This document shows, piece by piece, positions 1 to 4,371 of a stretch of 6,087 bases of DNA (the stretch's first letter is position 1; the number at the start of each line of letters is the position of its first letter). Below the pieces are notes generated by a model. That model saw only the letters and a list, made by a program, of their open reading frames with translations, made no database searches and was not told the origin of the DNA. The translations under genes and the position numbers were made by a program. The stretch spans positions 1-6,087 of the forward strand of contig CAKQVC010000135.1 of assembly GCA_934277655.1 (NCBI GenBank). The letters run 5' to 3'. Source of the stretch: an uncultured Clostridia bacterium (GTDB lineage: Bacteria; Bacillota; Clostridia; Peptostreptococcales; Anaerovoracaceae).

Positions 1-52
1 CTCAGAAACGAGGGAACTCCTGCTTAATGTATTTCTAAAAAAACAAATAAAT

Positions 53-76
53 CCCCTTGAAATTATTAGCAAGGGG
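53..76. repeat. 7-bp inverted repeat overlapping the tRNA promoter; possible minus-strand terminator
   Basis: CCCCTTG (53-59) and CAAGGGG (70-76) are perfect inverted copies around a 10-base AT-rich loop. Read on the minus strand the stem is followed by a T-rich run with seven consecutive T's, so it could act as a weak intrinsic terminator for minus-strand transcripts passing the tRNA gene. On the plus strand it covers the -35 box and most of the spacer of the tRNA promoter. Whether it works as terminator, operator or neither cannot be decided from sequence alone. Confidence 0.45.
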
Positions 77-85
77 TGCTATAAT
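57..85 (+). promoter_or_regulatory. Sigma-A type promoter of the tRNA-Pro gene
   Basis: TTGAAA at 57-62 and TATAAT at 80-85 are separated by exactly 17 bases, and TG at 77-78 makes an extended -10 (TGCTATAAT). Transcription should begin near 92, about 30 bases before the mature tRNA 5' end, leaving a short leader for RNase P to remove. The -10 is perfect and the -35 matches 5 of 6 consensus bases, as expected for a highly expressed stable RNA. Confidence 0.85.
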
Positions 86-121
86 ACATAAGTCGGCAAA
101 GGAAATATGATTTTGCAATAA

Positions 122-198
122 CGGGATGTGGCTCAGCTTGGTAGAGCGTTGCGTTCGGGACGCAAAGGCCGCAGGTTCGAATCCTGTCATCCCGACCA
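122..198 (+). tRNA. tRNA-Pro (anticodon CGG), CCA encoded
   Basis: The 77-base sequence folds as a complete cloverleaf. The acceptor stem is CGGGATG/CATCCCG, the D-arm is GCTCAGCTTGGTAGAGC, the anticodon stem is TTGCG/CGCAA (149-153/161-165) with loop TTCGGGA, and the T-arm contains the universal TTCGAAT. The anticodon at 156-158 is CGG, reading the proline codon CCG. G at the next position (tRNA position 37) fits the usual methylated G37 of proline tRNAs, and the first acceptor pair is C1-G72 with discriminator A73, as in bacterial tRNA-Pro. CCA is encoded (196-198). The gene is a single transcription unit with its own promoter and terminator. Confidence 0.97.
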
Positions 199-202
199 AA
201 AG

Positions 203-238
203 AAAACCCTTGGAATTTTAACGTTTCCAAGGGTTTTT
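203..238. terminator. Bidirectional intrinsic terminator between tRNA-Pro and the LysE exporter gene
   Basis: CCCTTGGAA (207-215) pairs with TTCCAAGGG (225-233), extended by AAAA (203-206) with TTTT (234-237), to give a 13-bp stem. On the plus strand five T's follow, ending the tRNA transcript 5 bases after CCA. On the minus strand the stem is followed by TTTTCTTTT, so it can also end the LysE transcript, whose stop codon lies about 96 bases upstream in that direction. Confidence 0.88.
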
Positions 239-260
239 GATTTTGATGATACATTCAGGA

Positions 261-329
261 TTCGGACCTGGGAAGGCACGAGCGTATACACGAATGTCCA
301 GTGGACATTCGTGTAGCGAGTGGTCCGAA
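261..329. repeat. Nested palindromic intergenic element
   Basis: The core is a perfect 13-bp inverted repeat, ACACGAATGTCCA (288-300) and TGGACATTCGTGT (302-314), separated by one base; T287/A315 adds one more pair. An outer perfect 8-bp pair, TTCGGACC (261-268) and GGTCCGAA (322-329), encloses it. The core is not followed by a T-run on either strand, so it is not a standard terminator. The architecture resembles small dispersed palindromic repeats found between genes in some Firmicutes, but only one copy is in this window, so a repeat-family assignment is inference. Confidence 0.6.
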
Positions 330-333
330 GGTT

Positions 334-960
334 TTATATTCCCAGATATGGGAGCACCATTTGGATGAAGTTCCATAGCAGTTTCAGTCCGTAGAAGATA
401 ATAACCGCACCACAGACTACATTGATAATACGCAATGTTTTATCATTAAACTTGGCGCTGAACAGCGAAATGATCGTCGAAATGCTGAGGAACCAGAGAA
501 TCGATGCACTGGCGAAACCACCGACAAAGAAAAAGTCCGTGCCTGCAGGCAGAGTTGCTTTAAAAGCACCCAGCATCATGGAGCCGTCGATCAATGCCTG
601 CGGGTTAAACCATGTTACGACACATGCAGTCGTAATGACTTTGACAATCGGGATATCGACCTTGGTACTGGTGTCCATCGTGTCATGAGCACGGAGGAGA
701 CCAATGCCGATCCAGATGACGATCAAGGAGCCGATGCCGAGTATGATCATTTCTAATATCGGTGATGCACTCATGATGGCGCCAATCCCGAAGAAACAAG
801 CAAGACCTAATGTTACATCAAAGAAAATAACGATCAGTGCTGTTGTATAAACACGGCTTTTGCGCTGGGTCAATGCTGTGTTGATCACGAAGAAGTTTTG
901 AAGTCCGATGGGAGCAACATAGGCAAGTCCCATCGTTAAACCTTGTAAATAAATGTCCAT
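334..960 (-). CDS. LysE/ArgO-family amino acid (or related small molecule) exporter
   Basis: A 208-residue, strongly hydrophobic membrane protein with about six predicted helices, the usual LysE-family size. Family marks are P17-I-G-L-Q-N22 in helix 1 (PLGPQN-like in ArgO), the helix-2 aspartate D48 in FFDV, and WFNPQALID at 117-125, an N-P-x4-D motif in the second half. LysE-family proteins export basic or other amino acids or small metabolites using ion gradients; the substrate cannot be read here. An in-frame ATG 141 bases further upstream (1101) exists, but its extra residues are charged and non-family. The ATG at 960 starts directly before helix 1 and has GGAAAGGA 12 bases upstream. The gene is divergent from an HxlR-type regulator, the probable controller (inference), whereas LysE exporters are classically paired with LysR-type regulators. 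Confidence 0.88.
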   Translation of the reverse strand: MDIYLQGLTMGLAYVAPIGLQNFFVINTALTQRKSRVYTTALIVIFFDVTLGLACFFGIGAIMSASPILEMIILGIGSLIVIWIGIGLLRAHDTMDTSTKVDIPIVKVITTACVVTWFNPQALIDGSMMLGAFKATLPAGTDFFFVGGFASASILWFLSISTIISLFSAKFNDKTLRIINVVCGAVIIFYGLKLLWNFIQMVLPYLGI

Positions 961-1013
961 AATGTCTATAAATCCTTTCCTGAAAAGTATTCTGTCTTCA
1001 ACATGGAATAAAT

Positions 1014-1028
1014 GATCTGATCCAGATC
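1014..1028. repeat. Short palindrome in the exporter 5' leader
   Basis: GATCTG (1014-1019) and CAGATC (1023-1028) are perfect inverted copies around ATC, about 55 bases upstream of the exporter start codon and downstream of its predicted promoter. It could be a minor hairpin in the leader RNA or a protein site. At this length chance is possible. Confidence 0.3.
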
Positions 1029-1046
1029 GATTTCTATAAAAGATAC

Positions 1047-1074
1047 TTGCTCTTTTTTTCTTACCTGCTATAAT
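1047..1074 (+). promoter_or_regulatory. Probable promoter of the HxlR-type regulator gene
   Basis: TTGCTC (1047-1052) lies 16 bases before TATAAT (1069-1074), which carries an extended -10 TG at 1066-1067. Predicted transcription start is near 1081, leaving an unusually long leader of about 170 bases that contains a hairpin and a 12-bp palindrome. The -10 overlaps the -10 of the opposing promoter by two bases, so the two promoters should compete for RNA polymerase. Confidence 0.55.
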
Positions 1075-1101
1075 TATAATATCAACAGTAAAGGAATGCA
1101 A
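1073..1101 (-). promoter_or_regulatory. Probable promoter of the LysE-family exporter gene
   Basis: On the minus strand TATAAT (1078 to 1073) is perfect, with TTGCAT (1101 to 1096) 17 bases upstream, giving a start near 1066 and a leader of about 105 bases. The -35 lies inside the 12-bp direct repeat AAAGGAATGCAA (1090-1101), whose second copy is at the regulator's ribosome-binding site. A regulator recognising that repeat would cover this -35. Confidence 0.6.
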
Positions 1102-1142
1102 TAACGCAAATAAACGTGAGCAAGTAAGGAAAAACTAACCGG

Positions 1143-1168
1143 CTTCTATGCACCAGCCTGCATAGAAG
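1143..1168. repeat. 10-bp perfect stem-loop in the regulator leader
   Basis: CTTCTATGCA (1143-1152) and TGCATAGAAG (1159-1168) pair perfectly around a 6-base loop. No T-run follows on either strand, so it is not a simple intrinsic terminator. It sits in the predicted 5' leader of the HxlR-type gene and could be an operator of dyad symmetry or an RNA hairpin; HxlR-family proteins are dimers that bind inverted repeats. Confidence 0.55.
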
Positions 1169-1214
1169 AAACCTGGAGAAGAAATGTTTTGCGGGAGTAT
1201 CCCATGCAGTATCA

Positions 1215-1226
1215 ACGATGCATCGT
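1215..1226. promoter_or_regulatory. Perfect 12-bp palindrome ACGATGCATCGT, candidate operator
   Basis: This self-complementary 12-mer is 13 bases before the Shine-Dalgarno of the HxlR-type gene. Without a loop it cannot form a good RNA hairpin, which favours a DNA-binding site for a symmetric dimer. It shares the TGCAT core with the stem-loop at 1143-1168. Autoregulation through it is inference. Confidence 0.4.
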
Positions 1227-1254
1227 GAAAAGACGATAGAAAGGAATGCAAGCT

Positions 1255-1599
1255 ATGATTGCAACACATTACGACTGTCCTTGCCTGGAAAAATGTCCGC
1301 TGAATTATGCAATGTCGATCATCGGCGGCAAGTGGAAAATGCAGATCATCTGTGCATTGAATAATAAAGGAACTCTTCGGTATAACGAGTTGCGTCGGAG
1401 GATGGATGGAATTTCCAACACGGTTTTGGCAAGCTCTTTAAGAGAACTGGAAGAAGAAGGACTCGTCGTACGAAAGGAGTATCTGGAAGTGCCGGTCCGC
1501 GTGGAATACAGCACGACTGCCATGGGAGAGCGTCTAATGCCGATTTTGGAAAGTCTCAGCGACTGGGGCGAATCGCTTATGCAAGCAGAGAGGAAATAG
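1255..1599 (+). CDS. HxlR/DUF24-family winged-helix transcriptional regulator
   Basis: A 114-residue protein matching the whole HxlR domain: the N-terminal CPL..AMSIIGGKWK segment (residues 14-28), a helix-turn-helix with YNELRRRMDGISNTVLASSLRELEEEGLV, then the wing with VPVRVEYSTTAMGERL. Family members are small dimeric DNA-binding proteins, and several (YodB and HypR of Bacillus) sense electrophiles or disulfide stress through cysteines near the N-terminus. Here Cys8, Cys10 and Cys14 form a compact C-x-C-x3-C-P cluster, so a thiol switch or metal site is possible but unproven. An ATG at 1246 directly abuts the AAAGGA (1240-1245) and is too close to serve; the ATG at 1255 has 9-base spacing and is preferred. 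The gene is divergent from the LysE-family exporter, the most likely target. Confidence 0.9.
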   Translation: MIATHYDCPCLEKCPLNYAMSIIGGKWKMQIICALNNKGTLRYNELRRRMDGISNTVLASSLRELEEEGLVVRKEYLEVPVRVEYSTTAMGERLMPILESLSDWGESLMQAERK

Positions 1600-1669
1600 C
1601 AAGCTGGAAGCCGCGAATTGGAAACAGTAAACTGAAAACAGCAAGCAGCAAGCAGTTCTCTGCTCGATG
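1600..1669 (+). repeat. Degenerate 7-bp tandem repeat array
   Basis: Starting at the base after the regulator stop codon, the sequence divides into ten consecutive heptamers that all end in G. The first eight (1600-1655) approximate NAARCWG: the third base is always A, the fifth is C in seven of eight, and the last is G in eight of eight. Two adjacent units (1642-1648 and 1649-1655) are identical CAAGCAG. The last two units (1656-1669) are diverged. It lies in the 168-base gap before the exonuclease gene and is not coding in any plausible way. Origin by slippage, or membership of a heptameric repeat family, is inference. Confidence 0.6.
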
Positions 1670-1767
1670 ACAGGAAGCAAAAACCAGATGAAAGATCTGA
1701 AAGCCAAATGCCGCATGAATAGATGATGAAAAGAAAGTGACAGAAGAAAGGATAGAATCAACGAAAA

Positions 1768-2520
1768 ATGAAACTGATTTCATGGAATGTAAATGGTCTG
1801 CGTGCCATCATGGGTAAAAATTTTATGGAGTTTTTCAACGAAGCAGATGCTGATATTTTTTGTCTGCAGGAAACAAAACTGCAAGCCGGCCAGATTGAAA
1901 TGGATCTGCCGGGCTATCATCAGTATTGGAATTATGCTGAAAAGAAAGGATATTCCGGGACAGCGATCTTTACGAAAAAAGAGCCGATCAGCGTCAGCTA
2001 TGGTCTGGGAATGGAGGAGCACGATAAAGAAGGACGTGTGATCACACTGGAGTTCGAAGATTTTTACATGGTTACCGTCTACACGCCGAATTCCCAGAAC
2101 GAGCTGAAACGACTGGATTACAGGATGGTATGGGAGGATGCCTTCCGAAGTTATCTGACGGGACTGAACCAAACGAAACCAGTTGTGGTAACCGGCGATA
2201 TGAATGTTGCACATAAGGAAATAGACCTGAAAAATCCGAAGACAAATCGTAAAAATGCTGGTTTTACGGACGAAGAACGAATAAAGATGTCACAGCTCCT
2301 TGAAAGTGGTTTTATTGACACATACCGCTATTTCTATCCGGACACTGAGGGGGTGTATTCCTGGTGGTCTTATCGCTTCCGTGCCAGGGAAAAGAACGCA
2401 GGATGGAGAATCGACTATTTCCTCGTATCTGCGGATATGGAAAGCCGACTTGCAGGGGCGAAGATCTACACGGATGTCTTTGGTTCCGATCATTGTCCGG
2501 TCGAACTGGATCTGAAATAG
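1768..2520 (+). CDS. xth: Exodeoxyribonuclease III / AP endonuclease (ExoA type)
   Basis: A complete 250-residue member of the Xth/ExoA branch of the endonuclease-exonuclease-phosphatase superfamily, of usual length. All catalytic motifs are visible: WNVNGLRA with N7, LQETK with metal-binding E35, GYSGTA (61-66), YTPNSQ (105-110), GDMNVAH with D144 and N146, RIDY (214-217) and SDHCP with D241 and H242. The enzyme cleaves the backbone 5' to abasic sites and removes 3' blocking groups in base-excision repair, in the cytosol. The start is fixed by the universally N-terminal MKLISWN. Its AAAGGA (1747-1752) lies 15 bases upstream, longer than usual, hinting at modest translation. The next gene, an AlkD-like alkylation repair protein, makes the abasic sites this enzyme would process. 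No clear promoter or terminator is seen on either side. Confidence 0.96.
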   Translation: MKLISWNVNGLRAIMGKNFMEFFNEADADIFCLQETKLQAGQIEMDLPGYHQYWNYAEKKGYSGTAIFTKKEPISVSYGLGMEEHDKEGRVITLEFEDFYMVTVYTPNSQNELKRLDYRMVWEDAFRSYLTGLNQTKPVVVTGDMNVAHKEIDLKNPKTNRKNAGFTDEERIKMSQLLESGFIDTYRYFYPDTEGVYSWWSYRFRAREKNAGWRIDYFLVSADMESRLAGAKIYTDVFGSDHCPVELDLK

Positions 2521-2600
2521 TACCAATTCTGTTGTTCCAGGCAGAATGCAGCGAAACAGAGGGCTATATTTATCATCAGAAAGATTGACAGAAAGGAAGC

Positions 2601-2645
2601 GGTATGCTGCAAATGAATGATTAAACAGGTTGATTGCAGCATACC
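2601..2645 (+). repeat. Perfect 12-bp inverted repeat (leader hairpin) before the alkylation repair gene
   Basis: GGTATGCTGCAA (2601-2612) and TTGCAGCATACC (2634-2645) pair without mismatch around a 21-base loop. The right arm ends at the base before the Shine-Dalgarno AGGAAAGG (2646-2653) of the downstream gene, so the folded hairpin abuts the ribosome-binding site. It lacks a following T-run and is therefore not a terminator. The left arm contains the start codon of a 6-codon ORF. Confidence 0.7.
2604..2624 (+). CDS. Candidate 6-residue leader peptide
   Basis: ATG at 2604 begins a short frame encoding MLQMND and ends with TAA at 2622-2624. AAAGGA (2592-2597) lies 6 bases upstream, a better-spaced ribosome-binding site than that of the upstream exonuclease gene. 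Its first three codons lie in the left arm of the 12-bp inverted repeat at 2601-2645, so a ribosome on it would melt that hairpin. It is in a different frame from the downstream gene, with 32 bases between its stop and the next start. Such tiny frames occur by chance, so the call rests on the ribosome-binding site and hairpin together. Confidence 0.35.
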   Translation: MLQMND

Positions 2646-2656
2646 AGGAAAGGCAA

Positions 2657-3373
2657 ATGGAACAAAATACTGCACAAAATCTTCTGTCACAGCTATTTTC
2701 CATGCAGGATCTTGCATATCGTGATTTTCATGCGAAGCTTGTACCGAACATCGACAAAAAGACTGTGATTGGGATCAGAACACCTGTACTTAGAAATTTT
2801 GCGAAGAAATTCTATCGGGAAGAACCGGAAAAGGCGAAAACTTTTATGGAAGATCTGCCCCATCAGTTTTATGAAGAAAACAACCTGCACGGAATATTGA
2901 TTTCCTGTGCAGCGAAAACACCGAAAGATGCACTGGTGATGCTGGATGAGTTCTTGCCGTACGTGGACAACTGGGCGACCTGCGATCTGCTTCCGCCTAA
3001 GATCTTGAAAAAGGATCTGAATCTGACACGCCGGGCAGTGATGGAGTGGCTTGATGAAGGAATGGCAGACAGGCAGGTGTACCGAGTACGATTTGCGATT
3101 GTAGCCATGTTGACGTATTTGCTGGACGAAGGGTTTGAAAAGGCGGATCTTGACAGACTGGCAGAGATTCATACGGATGAATACTATATCAATATGGCGA
3201 TCGCCTGGTATTATAGTTTTGCCTTGATTAAGCAATATGAGAATACTATCGGTCTGTTTGAGGCGAGGCAGTTGGACAAGTGGGTGCATAACAAGTCCAT
3301 TCAGAAAGCAATCGAAAGCTATAGAGTCAGCGACGAACGGAAAGATTATCTTCGAACGTTGAAAATCCATTGA
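2657..3373 (+). CDS. AlkD-like DNA alkylation repair protein (HEAT-repeat glycosylase family)
   Basis: A 238-residue all-helical protein resembling the DNA alkylation repair (AlkD-like) family. Known AlkD enzymes release N3- and N7-alkylated purines by wrapping DNA with HEAT-like repeats and without base flipping. Recognition rests on the N-terminal GIRTPVLRNFAK segment (39-50) and the VDNWATCDLL region, where W106 and D110 have the same four-residue spacing as catalytic W109 and D113 of Bacillus cereus AlkD. R145 and W184 are plausible counterparts of the other DNA-contacting Arg and Trp. A TTG at 2630 lies in frame upstream, but ATG 2657 has AGGAAAGG just before it (2646-2653) and fits family length. 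It follows the AP endonuclease gene, a natural partner. Glycosylase activity is inferred, as some AlkD-like paralogues recognise other lesions. Confidence 0.87.
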   Translation: MEQNTAQNLLSQLFSMQDLAYRDFHAKLVPNIDKKTVIGIRTPVLRNFAKKFYREEPEKAKTFMEDLPHQFYEENNLHGILISCAAKTPKDALVMLDEFLPYVDNWATCDLLPPKILKKDLNLTRRAVMEWLDEGMADRQVYRVRFAIVAMLTYLLDEGFEKADLDRLAEIHTDEYYINMAIAWYYSFALIKQYENTIGLFEARQLDKWVHNKSIQKAIESYRVSDERKDYLRTLKIH

Positions 3374-3387
3374 CCAGGGTGCATAGC

Positions 3388-3419
3388 GAAACAAACGAAT
3401 CAGATGCATGATTTGTTTC
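3388..3419 (+). repeat. Hairpin downstream of the alkylation repair gene
   Basis: GAAACAAA (3388-3395) and TTTGTTTC (3412-3419) are perfect inverted copies, and AATCA (3398-3402) with TGATT (3409-3413) offers an alternative inner pairing. It starts 15 bases after the stop codon, but the following bases are purine-rich rather than T-rich, so it is at best a weak terminator or an mRNA-stabilising 3' structure. The rest of this 149-base gap shows no convincing promoter. Confidence 0.35.
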
Positions 3420-3522
3420 AGAGAAAGTGAAAAAAGAGAATATTATAAAACATGAGAATATCAATGAGCATATCAAAGGGAAACTATCATGCTAAAGATG
3501 AGCGGGAAAGGAAAGAATAAAT

Positions 3523-4341
3523 ATGAAGAAAATAGAGAAGACAGAACAGGTAGAAAAACGAAGATTTAAAGAAGACTACCGCATTGATACGTATCGTGTG
3601 GATCAGAATAAAATAGGCAAGCCGTCGGGGCTGTGGCAGGTTATGCAGGAAGCGGCCTGCAGGCAGATGGAAGCGCAGCGGCCGTCATACAACGATCTGC
3701 TAGAAGCAGGACAGGCTTTGATGCTGGCAAGAGTGGACATCAGCATTCCGGAAGAAGTGTATTTTGGGGATATCGTAGAAGCAAGTTCCTGGCCGTGTCC
3801 GAGCAGCAGGGCAACGTTTTTGAGAAATTATGGACTTTGGAAAGATGGGAAAGAAATGGCTTTCGCATCGACCCAGTGGAGTCTTGTGGATATTGAGAGC
3901 CGGAAGATCCTCCGTGTGGACGAGGCTGATTTTACAAATTACTGGCACGGCGAATATCGGGAGCTGATCCACGGTAAATTCAAGGTTTCAAAAGACACAA
4001 AAGAAACACTGGAAACGGTAGGAATAAAAGAAGTTCAGTACAGCGATCTGGATTATAACGGACATATGAATAACACCTACTATATGGATGTTCTGTGCAA
4101 CTATATTCCGGAACTTGCAGCCGGAACTCACAGGGTTTGCTTCGTCAGAGTCCACTACAGTAAGGAAGCACCTTTGGGAGATAAGCTTCAGATCCTTCGT
4201 TCGCCAGTTATTTTGCTGGATGATGATCAGCGCGAGATTTACGGCGAAAAAGGAGAAAGAAAGTATGTTTTTCAGACAATCAAGGCTGATGGCGAGTTGA
4301 ATATTCAAGGGGAATTTATTCTCTGCCCTGTTAAGCGTTAA
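3523..4341 (+). CDS. Acyl-ACP thioesterase (FatA/FatB-like, double hotdog)
   Basis: A 272-residue protein spanning two hotdog domains, typical of bacterial acyl-ACP thioesterases. It hydrolyses acyl-acyl carrier protein to free fatty acid and ACP in the cytosol, ending fatty acid synthesis. The first domain holds the substrate-pocket helix (GLWQVMQEAACRQ, 36-48) and a beta strand with MLARVDI (67-73). The second starts near 165 and carries SDLDYNGHMNNTYY (174-187). D177, N179 and H181 have the spacing of the catalytic Asp, Asn and His of plant FatB, and E215 lies 34 residues after the His, as the FatB glutamate does. The plant cysteine position is Ala216, so catalysis would not use a thiol. 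AAAGGA (3507-3512) lies 10 bases before the ATG. The N-terminal 20 residues are charged and probably disordered. The gene ends 5 bases from convergent pyrR. Confidence 0.9.
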   Translation: MKKIEKTEQVEKRRFKEDYRIDTYRVDQNKIGKPSGLWQVMQEAACRQMEAQRPSYNDLLEAGQALMLARVDISIPEEVYFGDIVEASSWPCPSSRATFLRNYGLWKDGKEMAFASTQWSLVDIESRKILRVDEADFTNYWHGEYRELIHGKFKVSKDTKETLETVGIKEVQYSDLDYNGHMNNTYYMDVLCNYIPELAAGTHRVCFVRVHYSKEAPLGDKLQILRSPVILLDDDQREIYGEKGERKYVFQTIKADGELNIQGEFILCPVKR

Positions 4342-4371
4342 GGTATTCAGTCGCCCATCAGTTTGACGCTT
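4333..4371. repeat. Stem-loop spanning the convergent stop codons
   Basis: AAGCGTTAA (4333-4341), which includes the thioesterase stop codon, pairs with TTGACGCTT (4363-4371) with one G-U pair and a 21-base loop. It covers both 3' ends. Neither side has a T-run, so it is not a canonical intrinsic terminator. It might act as a 3' end or processing structure. Confidence 0.35.

Larger units (their letters stand above)
1044..1126. repeat. 9-bp inverted repeat flanking the divergent promoters
   Basis: TACTTGCTC (1044-1052) and GAGCAAGTA (1118-1126) are perfect inverted copies, about 74 bases (roughly seven helical turns) apart. They bracket the two overlapping -10 boxes at 1069-1078, and the left arm contains the proposed plus-strand -35 (TTGCTC). 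The spacing would suit two half-sites bound by interacting dimers, or looping. No binding evidence exists, and the regulator's own site is not known. Confidence 0.4.
1090..1251. repeat. Perfect 12-bp direct repeat AAAGGAATGCAA, two copies
   Basis: Copies lie at 1090-1101 and 1240-1251, 150 bases apart. The first covers the -35 of the exporter promoter and the second covers the Shine-Dalgarno and upstream ATG of the regulator gene. The second copy is partly explained by the ordinary AAAGGA ribosome-binding site, but the identical ATGCAA extension is not. ATCAAC also occurs upstream of both copies (1081-1086 and 1211-1216). Confidence 0.55.

Noticed and set aside
66..254. 62-residue minus-strand ORF and 62-residue plus-strand ORF (128-316) over the tRNA gene
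   Set aside because: Both are translations of the tRNA-Pro gene, its terminator and the palindrome. The RIRTC...VPNATLYQAEPHP-type peptide is a well-known artefact of antisense tRNA translation.
961..1101. N-terminal extension of the LysE-family exporter to the ATG at 1101
   Set aside because: The extra 47 residues are charged and unlike the family, and they would cover the predicted promoter and leader. The ATG at 960 begins directly before helix 1 and has a Shine-Dalgarno.
1780..2214. 144-residue minus-strand ORF antisense to the AP endonuclease gene
   Set aside because: A shadow frame of a clearly recognised enzyme with full catalytic motifs, with no independent signals.
2565..2570. TATATT as a -10 box for the alkylation repair gene
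   Set aside because: The base run at the required -35 position (CAGAAT) does not resemble a -35, and TTGTTC is 27 bases away.
2630..2656. TTG start for the AlkD-like protein
   Set aside because: It has no suitable ribosome-binding site and lies in the hairpin, while ATG 2657 has AGGAAAGG just upstream and fits family length.
2693..3409. 238-residue minus-strand ORF antisense to the alkylation repair gene
   Set aside because: Its length is striking, but composition is rich in Cys, His and Ile, has no family resemblance and mirrors the coding frame of the recognised gene. No promoter or ribosome-binding site supports it.
3441..3449. TATTATAAA as a -10 box for the thioesterase gene
   Set aside because: No acceptable -35 is found 16-18 bases upstream for either possible hexamer.
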